64,000 bases of DNA from Pseudovirgaria hyperparasitica (Eukaryota; Ascomycota; Dothideomycetes; Acrospermales; Acrospermaceae), in assembly GCF_010093815.1 (NCBI RefSeq), contig NW_022985564.1:225530-289529 (forward strand), in the 5' to 3' direction. Below the pieces are notes generated by a model, which worked only from the letters and a program-made list of their open reading frames with translations, ran no database searches and was not told where the DNA came from. How positions within the stretch are numbered: the stretch's first letter is position 1; each line of letters opens with the position of its first letter. Shown here piece by piece: positions 1 to 11,101 of this stretch. The translations under genes were made by a program, and so were the position numbers.

Positions 1-1761
1 GCAGAAAGCGCTTTGGCAATTGCGTTTCCATCTATGAGAGGTTTGAATGTGTATGCTTCAATGATGCCGAGATCTGAGATATGTGCGAGAAATTCTGCGT
101 AGGAGGATACAATCACTGATACACGTGAGTGAGCAGGACAAAAATACACTACTGTTGAAGCACTTACAGTCTTCTGAATCTGGTGCATTGACTATCTCAT
201 GCATCAGTGCATAGAGGGTCTGTTGTCTCCAGCTTGAACCCCATTGACGTATAGCCATCCCAAGAGTATCACGTCCAGTAGCATCACCGTCTTCTGCATT
301 CTTCTTCGACAATTTCTTCTGTCTGCAAAACTGGTCCTTGACATTCTTAATGTCTCCAAAATTGCGCGCAGCTGCAGCGACAATATCGCTATATCGATTT
401 GGTGCTTTGACGCCTTCTCGCGCCATTACTGCTGCAAGTTGTTGGGGTTTACCCTTGCCGGTAGTGATAACTGGGGCGTCTGCGTAAGGTACCAGGGAAC
501 TGAGAACCCAAGCCAAGTACCTGTCCTCAACGTTCCGAATGAGTATTGGTAGCACTGTTGCCAAGGAGGCAGAATCGGTCCTGTCTGCTCGGAGTAGCTT
601 CGATACGAAGCGGTACGCAAGGGGGAGACGCGCAACCTCAGGCAAAAAGTCATGCTTCTGTGTAGGGTCATCAAAGACTGTATTGTAAAGACCAAGTTTA
701 TCGATCAAGGAGAGAGCTTCGCAGGGGTCTGGCCCCTTCAGCATTTTCTCGAACTCTATACCAACACGCTCACGGGTGATCTTGACTTTGAAGTCTGTCT
801 TGATCTCGTCATTACGCATGGCCGCCTGTGCGTCCTCGTCGATGGTGTACCCCAGCCTACTGGCAAATCTAATCAATCTCAGGACACGGAGCGGATCATC
901 CTTGAACGTCTGGTATGGATCTAGTGGAGTCCTGATGATTTTGAGTTGCATATCTTTGAGCCCTCGTCCGGTAAAGTCCTCGATGGTGGATGTCTCGAGG
1001 TTGTAGAACATCGCATTTACTGTAGCGTCGCGACGGAGAGCATCTTCTTCAGGCGTACCAAATTCTATTTGAGGGTTCCGACTGTCGTTGGTGTACGTCT
1101 CCTTCCGAAGGTTAACCAGGTCAATCTCCAGGCCAAAAACTTTTGTAGTTATGGTTTCAAGATGCTTCGATCTCTCAGGATTAGCTTCTATCTTGTGAAG
1201 TCCTACTTTGCCGACGTTCTCGTATTTGCTAGCATTACCAGGAATCTGTAGATACTCCTGCATTTTCAGACCAAACTGCTCGCCTGTCATCTTGTTGATG
1301 GCGATATCGATATCTTTGCTACCTACACCGAGCAGTTTGTCGCGAACCCAGCCTCCTGTCCAACGAAGCTCAAGCTTTGCTTTCGCAAGCTCTTCAGGGA
1401 GCTTCACCGTCGAAGACGCAGCATCTCCTGGAGATGATTGATCAATATATGCTGCAGTATCTAAGAGGAGCTGTCGCAATGCAGACTCGAGCTCGGTCAA
1501 TTCAATAGTCGGTGGCTTAGTTGCACCGTTCGACGACATCTTCGGCACGTCAGCCGTAACTGTCTCAGGTAGTTCGATTCTCCTTCGTTTTAATCCACGT
1601 TCGGTTTCTGAGACTGGCGAAGTCTTCGACTTTTCAGGCATCCGATATACGTTCGCTGCAACATGAAACCACAAACGTCGTAGCTGAATGGCAGTTCGCG
1701 ATCTAGGGCGAAAAGTGCGCGAAGAAAGGAGAAATGGGCGAGCGACCTGGTGTAGAGTCAT
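1..1761 (-). CDS. CCA1: CCA-adding tRNA nucleotidyltransferase (3' end outside window)
   Basis: Adds the CCA end to tRNAs in nucleus/cytosol and mitochondria. Exon 1 is 1761-168 and exon 2 is 115-1, running off the window; the intron 167-116 is 52 bp. The nearer acceptor at 96-95 would create an immediate stop, so the CAG ending at 116 is chosen. Seen: GGWVRD at residues 136-141, the metal-binding DID at 150-152, RRDATVNA at 243-250 and the DPLRVLRLIRFASR block at 289-302, in the order of the class II nucleotidyltransferase (poly-A polymerase/CCA) family. Residues 1-40 are Arg/Ser-rich without acidic residues, like a mitochondrial presequence. M41 (1641-1639) opens a second possible start ahead of a KRRR cluster at about residue 58 that could act as a nuclear signal. 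Divergent from TRS85. Function is secure; the extreme C-terminus is not seen. Confidence 0.95.
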
Positions 1762-2235
1762 GCATAGACCTGACTCTTAGTACGTATGGTACGTAGAGGG
1801 CTAGTCTGGTCTCTTGTAACGGCTGATAGTCACTCTATTCGCCTATGAGTCGAGCGATACGGTTTCAGTATAAGAGGAAGACTCTAGGTTGATAAGAGTT
1901 AAGAAAAGAAGACACGATAGATAGATATATGATACATGATAGATCAAAAGTAGGCGAGTAGGTAGAAGCTGGCGCCACAATGTGGCGTCGGTTTTAGCAA
2001 AACGGAAAAGGAACAGTGCCAGCCCGGTCTACGCCATACCGCGTGGCATCTCCGTTAGCATTATACGACAATGCAGTGTGAACGAAACCCGCGACCTTAT
2101 TAGTATCTGTACCCTTTCCCCATGCAAGAGCAATCCCACGATTGACTTACAGAGCAATATCACCTTGCGACCCATGCTACGTACATCTGCGCTGCTCTAT
2201 CGACCTTTTCCCAGCCGAGCGAGGCGGAGGCTTCC
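1762..2235. promoter_or_regulatory. Divergent intergenic region between CCA1 and TRS85
   Basis: This 474-bp region lies between the two start codons, so it must hold both promoters and 5' leaders. Around 1915-1945 there is a run of GATA/GATAGAT repeats in a purine-rich tract. I see no clear TATA box. An open frame through 1982-2239 starts at GTG rather than ATG and has no recognisable protein, so it is not called. Confidence 0.5.
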
Positions 2236-4714
2236 ATGACGCCTTCACAAGATGCCACACCAATACCACTCCCGATCACCGCTCCTGCGCTGTCCGGTAT
2301 AGATGAGTCCATAAAACTCCCAAGGAGACGGGCTCAATCGCCTGGTGCGTCTCTAGCGTCTCTTCCAGATCGTCGCTCCAGCCCTTCTCTGTCCTCCTTG
2401 TTCGCATCCACCTCGTCTCTCGCCGGTAGTAGGCCAGGTTCAGGCACATCAACTCCTACTGCCTCGACGATCCCAAGTTCAGTCTTCTCCCCAGTGTCAC
2501 GATCAAACGGGGCTCCCTTCCCCGGTCCAGGATTCGAAGGAACAGAAGAGCTACGGAACCTAATATCCAGATCGTTTGCGCCGCATGTGGGAGTGCTGGC
2601 GTCTGAAGACACAGAAGAGCTGGTGCAGCAGAAAGGATTTCAGGGTGGATTACTAGATCTTATAAGACCATTTGGCGAGCATATAACAGGAAAGCTGGCC
2701 ATACGAGACAGCAATGGCTCCAGTAAAGTCGTCGACGATTTCGGGATACGTTTCATGGGTCTCAAAGATGGCCTCGGCTACCCGTCGTTCCCTAGAAAGA
2801 GCGCGGAGGGGGTGTATGATTCAACAAATCGGGAGCTGAACTCAGGAAAACCGTCAGACCGATGGTCGCGGACAGGTGGTGACATATCGCATATTGAAGA
2901 AGCTGTAGGCCGACATATTGCATATGCCGAAATGCAAAATACAGGGTCGATCTCAGACTATTTCAATAGCAGGAACATTTCATCTGCCGGTTGGGAGGCG
3001 TCGCCGTTCTACGCTCTTTATCTAAGGCGGTTGTTGTCGGGTCTTCCATTGGTACCCCACGAAACGTTCTCGCATCCTGTGGCCTGTGTTATAGCCATAA
3101 GTTCTCATAGCACATCACCCATAGAGGAACTCCGACGCCTATACACCAGCACGAACATTAGTGATTCTAGGCTTCCACAATGGGTGAACAACGAATTCTT
3201 ACGATACTACGTTTTATTGCATGATGAAGACAATGACGATATCAAGCAGTCAATGGGCCTCTATGAGCAAATGAAACGTAACTTTGGGCTTCATTGCCAT
3301 TTATTACGGATACGTAGCGCACAGGCTGTTCCTTCAGATGATGAAAGTGTGAGAATACCGTTATGTGAGTGGATGTCTGCCTCTGAGGAATTGGCAGAAA
3401 TCGAAAAGCGAGGTAAGACCATTATTATCTATGGTCGTGTTCAATAAAACTGATGGCTCCTTAGAAGCTGCAGACGATGACGTTGATCCAACGCCATGCA
3501 TTTTCGAGTCTGATGCCACAGCCATCAGGAGTTTCGTCCGTGAGCTTGTAGCGTCTTCCATCGTACCATTGATGGAGCGGATGTGCGCCCAATGGAATGA
3601 ACAAATTCTTTCGCGCCGCAAAGGTTTAAGCGGCCGATTCATGTCCCTCTCAAAACGGTGGACTCCTTTTGGAGCTTCGTCGCGCAACAGCTCCGGTCCT
3701 ATGTCTGGCGGGTCCAGCAATTACGACTCCTTGCAGGGCTTTTACAAACCCGACACACCCGAAGCGTTGATGCGCAAGCTCGCTGACTATGCGTTCATGC
3801 TACGCGACTACAAACTGGCCCAATCTACCTACGACGTACTGCGTTCTGATTTCAATAGTGATAAAGCGTGGACATACTATGCAGGTGCTAGCGAAATGGT
3901 TGCCATTGCAGCGCTGATGACCCCGAATAATATGTCCTCAAAAGCCCGCATTGAGAACATTGACCAATTCCTGGAGGCTTCGTCATACTCCTACGTCACC
4001 CGCTCCGCAGCTCCGTATTACGCACTGCGAACACTCGCCCTAGGCCTGGAACTTCTTCGGCTACGCGGGAGTTCAGCCGCGGACGATGCCGCACGCTGGG
4101 CGTCTCGAATACTAGAATCGAGGCTGGTGGGTCCCATTGGACATGCGCTCTTCACGGAGCGCGTCTCAGCATCATATGGTTGTCGTCGCGGTGTTGGGAA
4201 CCTTAACTCTGGAAGCCGCACAAGAAAGTCGGCATTGTGGGCTTTACTTGCTACCTCAGAGTGGATCGCACTCGAGAAAACGGACTTGGCCGAGAAAGCA
4301 CTGCACCGTGCGTGTGCCCTGTACGGTGTCTTGCCCGGTGCATTTGAGGACACGCCTGTTGATATAAAGGAGGCTGAAGATGGCGTAGACAAGCTTGGCC
4401 TGCCGATGAGAGCATATCCTCTCGCATTCGGGGAGATGAAGGCCCATATTGATAGCCTAAGAGAGGCCTTAAGCGAGCAGAGGAGGATGGCTGACGGATA
4501 TGATGACATGGCCGAAACGCTCATGCCAGCTGATGACGAAGAATTGGAGGTTGAAGATGTAATTAGCGAGAGTCTGACCGTGAACGCGCGGCCGAACCGC
4601 AAGAGCTTGATTGGCGCTCAAATGCCCTTTGGTGTAGATGTGGCACCATTGAGTCCCGTGCGGACAAGAGACGAAGGCGAAGAAGGGTTTACGGAGAGTG
4701 ATAAGATCTTGTGA
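2236..4714 (+). CDS. TRS85: TRAPP complex subunit Trs85 / TRAPPC8
   Basis: Subunit of the TRAPP complex that in yeast (TRAPPIII) activates the Rab Ypt1 for ER-Golgi traffic and autophagy. Exons 2236-3412 and 3465-4714, 808 aa. The intron 3413-3464 (52 bp, GTAAGA...TTAG) is phase 1 and rejoins the two open frames as R-G-E-A. Seen: a low-complexity Ser/Pro-rich N-terminus (about residues 1-100), then a conserved core including a 'GLKDGLGYPSFPRK' stretch and, after the intron, 'KLADYAFMLRDYKLAQSTYD' followed by helical TPR-like sequence ('AWTYYAGASEMVAIA'), typical of TRAPPC8. The C-terminus is acidic. Shorter than animal TRAPPC8 (about 1,400 aa) and nearer to yeast Trs85 (about 700 aa). It converges on the PL4 gene with only 86 bp between stop codons. 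Confidence 0.9.
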
Positions 4715-4800
4715 GCGGGCTAGGTGTGGTTCAGCTTCAGATGTGTGTAAGTATACCCTTATTTCAGTACTCATTGACACTGGCATCTACATCAAATAGA

Positions 4801-6582
4801 TTACAACCATGCTAGCGCTACTGCATCCCACATAAATCCTCTCCATCTCGTGCTTCTTTCCACTCGAAACTCCAACCTGTTCCATCCTGCCTTCAGACTT
4901 CCCGAAGGTAGCTCGAACTCAAATTGCCGCCATTGTCCAGCCGTAGTCGCACTCCTATACAAGCCCGGATCATTCTGCAATCCCTTGTTATAGTCCGTCG
5001 TACTACCGCCACCCGACGTCAAATTGCCCACCTTTGCGTCATTCACGAATATTGTCGAACTCGTACCTGTCGAATATCCTGCCAAGCTCACGGTCAAAAG
5101 TGCCGTCGAGTTCGCTCTCCGCACGGATTCGCGCCAAGACATTTCAAAGTTGACGGCCCAAGACCCATTGGCTGTTTGTGCGAAGCACCAGTCTTCGGTC
5201 CTACTCCTTCCAACTGTGTAGTTGAGATTGTCCGGGCAGAGGTCTGATGAGCCGTGCGTGTAAGGGGCGCCGCCGTGCGCGAAGCCGATCGTCTTACGAT
5301 CAAACGATCCGACACGGAAAATCTCGCTTCTTTCTTTGTAGCGTGGTTTCCAGACTATACGACCAAGGTCCGTGTAGCGAGATGAGACAACGGAGACATC
5401 GTTCTGTAGGTAAAACCCGGGCACGTTAAAGTGCCGGCCCCCGGTGGACCAGGCTCGGAGGCCATACGTGCCGGCTCGGACATCGCGGAAAGAGAAGCGC
5501 CCACGCTCGTCTGCGTAGGTGGTGTAGTAGTTTTTCGAGCCCATCTCTAAACTCGATTTGTTCGAGTTGTTGTCACCAAGAAAGATGGCTGCATTACTTG
5601 CAGGAGAACCGTCGTCGAGCTTCAGAACGCCAGACACTGCGCCTCGGGACTGGTACACTGCGTCGTCGAACCATTTATATGGCCACGCCGCGTATTCTCT
5701 TGCCGCGCGCGCGGCTGCATCTCTTTTGTTGCCGTCGTTGAGATACCACAACCACGGACCCCACGTCTTTCCCACAGCGAATGTGTCACTAGGAGAGGAC
5801 TGAAAATGTGTCCCGTGCAGCATATTCAGTTGAACCGCATCGCCTGTTGAGGACTCACGGTGTACCATGAGCTCCTGCTTCAGGTGGTCACCATTGTATT
5901 CGTCTTTACCGGGATAGATGTACCAGCTCCCGAAGTCAGGGCCATACACGCCGTAGAACTTCTCTTCGCGGATGAAGCTGCTCCAGTCGTATTTGGTGAT
6001 ATACGACCCATCAGCGCGCTGCCACGTCTCATCTTGGATCTTGGTCGAGATGCCATAATCTGATAGCGGCGGGAGTGCTTCATCTTTGATACTCGTGTGT
6101 CCGTTCGGGAAGGAAGTGTTGTCGAGGCGCCAGAGACTGCGGAATTCACCGAGAGTGGGCAGCGCACGGTTTACGAAGTATTGGTATGCGCCGACGAGAT
6201 CTCTTCTTATTATCCAATGAAAGTCGCCTTCTATAGCAGTGAATGAGACATCAATGAAGTCATGTCCGCGGCGAACAATTGTAGGAGATGTCCAATTGAG
6301 ATCGCTTGCGGCGCCATCTGGAAATACTGTCAATATATCTATAACTGGGTGGTTACTGGTGGGAGACAGACTGTAGCTCACGTAGTGTCCAACAGCATTG
6401 CCGACTAGATCCTGGTTCTTATGGTACAACTTCGTCGCATATGCAAAACCTTGGGTGACGTTCCAGTGGTCATTCCCAATCACCGAATGCGTCGCGTTCA
6501 AGATCTGAAGGAACGGACCTCTTGCATGTGCCAGCTCAGCAGCAGTAGCAAGAAGAGCCCAGACAGTAGACTGCAGCCACAT
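4801..6582 (-). CDS. Secreted rhamnogalacturonan endolyase, polysaccharide lyase family 4
   Basis: Cleaves the rhamnogalacturonan-I backbone of plant pectin by beta-elimination, outside the cell. A single-exon 593-aa frame with an ATG start. The N-terminus has a hydrophobic signal peptide ending near the Ala-His-Ala-Arg at about residues 18-21. The three-domain layout of fungal PL4 enzymes is visible: a catalytic beta-sandwich (about 22-300, with 'YGVYGPDFGSWYIYPG'), a short FnIII-like domain (about 310-385, 'GAVSGVLKLDDGSPASNA'), and a C-terminal jelly-roll carbohydrate-binding-like domain (about 400-593, ending 'GFMWDAVALAWL'). Several N-glycosylation sequons occur (NAT, NVT, NWT, NTS). I cannot confirm each catalytic residue without an alignment. 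The family name is firm; substrate detail is inferred from the family. Confidence 0.92.
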   Translation of the reverse strand: MWLQSTVWALLATAAELAHARGPFLQILNATHSVIGNDHWNVTQGFAYATKLYHKNQDLVGNAVGHYVSYSLSPTSNHPVIDILTVFPDGAASDLNWTSPTIVRRGHDFIDVSFTAIEGDFHWIIRRDLVGAYQYFVNRALPTLGEFRSLWRLDNTSFPNGHTSIKDEALPPLSDYGISTKIQDETWQRADGSYITKYDWSSFIREEKFYGVYGPDFGSWYIYPGKDEYNGDHLKQELMVHRESSTGDAVQLNMLHGTHFQSSPSDTFAVGKTWGPWLWYLNDGNKRDAAARAAREYAAWPYKWFDDAVYQSRGAVSGVLKLDDGSPASNAAIFLGDNNSNKSSLEMGSKNYYTTYADERGRFSFRDVRAGTYGLRAWSTGGRHFNVPGFYLQNDVSVVSSRYTDLGRIVWKPRYKERSEIFRVGSFDRKTIGFAHGGAPYTHGSSDLCPDNLNYTVGRSRTEDWCFAQTANGSWAVNFEMSWRESVRRANSTALLTVSLAGYSTGTSSTIFVNDAKVGNLTSGGGSTTDYNKGLQNDPGLYRSATTAGQWRQFEFELPSGSLKAGWNRLEFRVERSTRWRGFMWDAVALAWL

Positions 6583-7674
6583 GTTGTCTCAATTTGTTTG
6601 TCAAGCACCTTATCTAATTCGTTCAAAACCATCCCAGGACCGTGACGAAATATATATAGCATCACTAATTGCATCAACGTTGATGACATAAAGGTGCAGC
6701 ATCGCTTAAAGCCAAGACAGTGGAGTGCATTAGACAGGGACTATCCCCGCAAACATACGAAGCAAATCCCGACTTTCTGGGGAATGTACATCGTCGAGAT
6801 GTTCACGCGATGATGATTGCGGAGTCTCGGGCAAGCACTGCGCGAGCTTTGGGAGAGCTTTGGGCGAGCCTCGTACGGCAGTGCCACAAGACTGGACGGA
6901 AGAACTGGATATAATAACATAAGACTAAATGGAGTACAGTGCAATTGGCCCGTTCTTGCGCGTTAGTCGATTGACTGACTCGATGAGAAGAGGACGGAAG
7001 GGTCTTTCATGGCGCCACCAAAGAAGCCTCTGAGTCAAGGGCCTAATTACTACATCTCCGGTCTTCTCATGACAAATTTTCTTAGGCGTGGCTAGCCATT
7101 CGAGTAAGTCGAGAGAAAAGCGGATGGAGTATTAGTACATTCCCCTGAAATGCAAGATTGGTGTTTGTGTAGACAGGAGAGAGAAACTCATTATAATGTT
7201 CCTGCTTCCTTGCCGCGGCAAGACATTCAGCGCATCTAAATAATGTTACAGGAACGTATGGTACAATCTATGATCCTAGGCACCTGGATGATAATACATG
7301 CGCCCAGCTCGGATCCTAAATCCGCTTTCATGCAGAACCTCGGTTGGAGTATGGACCACGTTGGTCATGCTCACGAGCGAGGCTGCATCTACACGTACAG
7401 AGGTGAGTGGTATTGAAAACCAATTTATAATGTAGAACCAAGTCCTCCATGACAGTCGTAAAGTAGGGGAAAGTACAGGATCCTCTCCATAGACAGAGAA
7501 GTGTGCGCTGAACACGGCCTCCGTGGGTGTTGATTCTAACCTCGCATGTCGATGCGTCCTTTAAGCGGAAGGAACGCTAATACTCAGACAGCAATGTCCC
7601 TCAAAACCACTGTATGGGCGATTTGTGAACTTACATTACCCTACGCCCTCGAATTTTCACGAGGCAAACTTTAG
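6583..7674. other. Intergenic region upstream of the PL4 lyase and downstream of SUV3
   Basis: This 1.1-kb region lies between the lyase start and the SUV3 stop. It should hold the lyase promoter (right part of the minus-strand upstream region) and the SUV3 3' UTR. Short open frames (6720-6914 +, 6741-6944 -, 7276-7515 -) have no recognisable protein features and overlap one another, so I call no gene. Confidence 0.6.
6651..6658 (-). promoter_or_regulatory. TATA box candidate for the PL4 lyase
   Basis: A TATATATA run on the minus strand about 70 bp upstream of the lyase ATG, flanked by G/C-containing sequence. Its spacing suits a TATA element of an inducible secreted-enzyme gene. Promoter use is inferred. 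Confidence 0.45.
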
Positions 7675-10335
7675 CTATAAAGTAGTGGGTGTGATAGCTT
7701 CGGACTGTCCAATGTTTGTTCTTTGTCCTGAATACTCTCGGGGCTCCCGATCTTCTCGGTTCTCCTGCGAATCGATACCCTCGTCTTTATGAGCATCTCG
7801 GACAAGATCTTTGTGGTCATTCTCTGAATCCTGGCTTTGCCATTCTTCTTGCCTTTCCATGACCTGATCGTGAGGACTAGCCCCAACAAGACCTGGAAAT
7901 TCGTTCGAGAAGTCCCAGTCCTCGTCTGACTGGTCCTGGTCCAGCTGGCCATCTTCGAGCAAGCTCTGTAGGGCTTTCATCTTCCTCTCCTGCGCCTTCT
8001 TTCTGTTGAGAGGCCTCAGATTCGCAATTGCTACTTCCATTTGTGCTTCTACTAGCCCTTTAACATGGTTGGCTAAGTTTCGTGTAGTAAAAACGTTGCT
8101 GAATCTGAAGCTTAACCACAGGTAGGCGACAAGCTGCTTGTGCAGCTGTACGAGTTTTCTAAGTCTTGTAGAGGGCTCCTGGATAACTGCTGTTGTCTCT
8201 TCCAACTGACTCAGGTCGATCGCTTCTAAATCGAGTAAGCCGCCGCCTGACCTGGCTGCGATCGCTCGACCGAACGACTGCAAGACAAGTCTGTCGTTTT
8301 CGTCCTTTGGCGGAAGCGGCACTAAGCACATATTGTTTCTTTCCTCAAGAGTCAGACCTTCAACAGGTTCCAGGGCCTCGGCAATCGAAATTTCATCTTT
8401 AAGTGGACAGAGCATGAAGGTACTCGGTAGCCTTAGTGTATCGTAGAGCTTTTGCAGAAGATAAGAAAAAGGTGTTCCGTTTGGAAAGTACTGGCCAAAA
8501 CGCTGCACCATGTCATTGGGCGGTCTTATTCCAGCTTTCGTCAAAGGTTCAGCTTCTGTCTGAAATGCGTGAGTCACCAATGGAAGATCAAGATCGTCCA
8601 ACGTGGTTACACTCCCGCCCGTTGACACTGATGGAGCTGGAATTATGTCCACGACTGACTCCGATTCTTCCCGAACTTTACTGATCGTACCGGGTCTAAA
8701 GCCATCGTCAGGATCGATGACAGGATCCGTCGGAACATCTTCCGCCGTAGTGATAGCTTCCTGTGCAGTCTTGTATCTCCCTGCACGTCCACCTATCTGT
8801 TTGAGATCAGATATCTCTAATGGCTTCATTTGTTGCCCATTGAACTTGATCGTGGATTCGAATATAACACGCTTGATACTCCTAGAGCCCATCAATTAGA
8901 GATTACCAATCAATTGGCAAGCTAAATGCATATACTCACAGATTCAGTCCCATTCCGATAGCATCGCTAGCAACCAGGTAATCATAATCGTTGTTGGGGT
9001 CGTTGAATAGACGTGCCTGCTGGGCTCTGATTTCAGGTGGGAGACTGCCATACACCATGGCCACGTTCTTTTTTGTAGCCTTTTCAATCTCTCTCTTCAT
9101 ACGTTGAATTGCCACGACAGAAAACGAGATGACGGCATCGCCCTTTTGTAGCTTTTTGAGGCTGCCGCCGAGACTCTTTGTTTCCACTGCTAGAGGACTC
9201 AGACGGGCATACTCATGGACTACTACTCTGTCACCAACCAAAGCGGCCAGCTCTTTGATTAACGGAACCGTTCGCACCTCACCACAAACGTGTAGCTCCT
9301 CGGTGTTTAAGCCTAGAAACGCCTGAGTCCACGCCCACCCTCGGTCTGGATCGCCCAGCATCTGTATCTCGTCTAGAACCGCGACAGGTACTCTCAAGCC
9401 GGCCGGAACCATTTCTACGGTGCAGCTGATCAATGGCGTATCTGGGTTCTGGGTCGTAAAGCCCGAACGAGTAATTTCCTCCATTTCTTGAGGGGTGGGA
9501 AAGCGCCGCTCCTCTCCGGTCAATAAGCAAGCCGGGAGGCCCTTTGCTTTCAGTCTCGTGAAAACTTCGTGAGCGAGTAGCCGTAGCGGCCCAGCATATA
9601 TGCCGGCGCCGGCCTCTTCGAGCCTCTTGAGTGCATTATAAGTCTTCCCAGAATTTGTTGGTCCAACGTGAACGTGTATGGTGCGTTGTATTGATCGAGC
9701 TTCGACATAAAACTCTGACGCAAACCGGAGATCTGTTACATCCTGCTGCTGTTGAATGTCTTTTTTGGAGAATTTGTCGGCCAGAAGCCAGTCGAAGAAG
9801 GCATACTTGAGTCGATCCTTGACACCGTCCGTCCCTCTCTGCATCATAGCAGACCGCAAGTCAGCAAGTAATCCATACCGACTGCTACTCTGTATCCCAG
9901 TCGTTTTGCTGTCCGCTTTGAATCGGTCTCTACAGAATGTTTCAAACAGAGCTTTGCTTCGTGACTTATCAACTCCAAGAGTTCTCAATGCTTTTGAACG
10001 AACCAAGTCATGCTGTACAGCGACTACGCAGTCGGATATGGTCTTCTTCATGAGTGTGGGACTACCATTCCTATTCGACGGTGACCAATTGGGCCCATGG
10101 TGCTAGTACTGTAAGCGTTGAGCAAGTCATGATGACGAAGAGAGCTCACCGATGACTGTGGACCATTCTGTAAACGAAATTTTCGAGACGACTTCGATTT
10201 CGATGTAGATGAGCGCCAGGCGCGCTGGATAAGTCCGCCATTATGTCGTAGGAACTGCGAGTTTTGAGGAGGCGCAAGAAAGGCTGCTGTCATGCAAAAG
10301 ATACATATGCGCGAAGGTGTGTTACTTGAAACCAT
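7675..10335 (-). CDS. SUV3: Mitochondrial ATP-dependent RNA helicase Suv3
   Basis: DExH-type Ski2-like helicase; in yeast it partners the exoribonuclease Dss1 in the mitochondrial degradosome. Exons 10335-10150, 10102-8940 and 8881-7675 give 851 aa. Intron 1 (10149-10103, 47 bp) uses a CTAG acceptor, because the TTACAG 13-14 bases earlier leads straight to a stop. Intron 2 (8939-8882, 58 bp) rejoins 'IGMGLNL' to 'SIKRVIFEST'. Seen: Walker A GPTNSGKT (209-216), Walker B DEIQ (306-309), and motif VI QIGGRAGR (478-485), preceded by the Suv3-typical long N-terminal helical region. The N-terminus is basic, Ser/Gln-rich and non-acidic, consistent with mitochondrial import. The C-terminal tail (last about 100 aa) is acidic and Gln/Glu/Asp-rich, without a known domain. 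Confidence 0.94.
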
Positions 10336-11101
10336 ACCAACTTTGACATAGGCGAGGTCAAGTCCGAATATTAATTACGGGCTGCGGCAATGTGAGGGCG
10401 TGGATGAGGAGGGTAGTATGGGTTCGACGTGAAGTTTTTAGAATTGATAGCTCCGGAAGTGTTCCGTCAGTCTACTAACTAGTGCGAATCCTTAGTGTGA
10501 TTGTTACTACCTGGACGGAGGTAAATATTAACCGTTTTATTGTATTCTATGTGATAGTTCTACTAAATTATAAGATTAAGCTATATACCTTTTAGAGAAA
10601 GAGAATAGTAAGTAGTATGCCATCAATCGAGAGCATAAGTCCAGTTAGTTCTTCTAATCAGGGAGAAAGTTCCTCTTTCATTTCTCTCTTCGTCGGTCAA
10701 TATATGAATTAGGACAGGACCTGGACAATTTCATTTCTTTCTATATAGTTCTATAGAGACATAGAGTTATATGCCTAGGCTATAGCTATATAAGTCGTCG
10801 ATATGATTCCGTAGGGCGAGTTGCGAGGTTGGAAATGACTTAAAGATGCCAAGCATTCGCACCCATTAAACATCTACCTAAGTCGGTTTCATAAACGGCT
10901 GCGCCAAGCCAATCCCGCTGCAACGCGCCGCATCCACCCCTCGCTCTCAAGTCTCCAACATATCATAGCTGCATACCTTCACTGTTGCTAATACAACTTC
11001 AGAGGCTGGCCTTTGAAATTAACAGTGACTGCTGTCAAGCTTGTACTTCAGCACCTTAGGCGATTTCCGCGTCGATCTGTGCCTTTTCTTCCTGCTTCAC
11101 C
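10336..11101. promoter_or_regulatory. Divergent intergenic region between SUV3 and SEC1
   Basis: A 766-bp region holding the two promoters. The middle, about 10,500-10,810, is unusually TA-rich with repeated CTATA/TATAG motifs, unlike the flanks, and may be a small decayed repeat or just an AT-rich promoter. No ORF is convincing here. Confidence 0.45.

Noticed and set aside
1982-2239. 85-aa frame upstream of TRS85 ending at its start codon
   Set aside because: It begins at GTG and the sequence shows no protein-like features; likely 5' leader.
4018-4602. 194-aa open frame on the minus strand
   Set aside because: It lies entirely antisense to the TRS85 coding exon and is Ser/Arg-rich, as the complement of a Leu/Glu-rich frame would be. 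No domain.
7276-7515. 79-aa minus-strand frame between the lyase and SUV3
   Set aside because: No recognisable features, no homology I can recall, and no plausible gene structure; probably chance.
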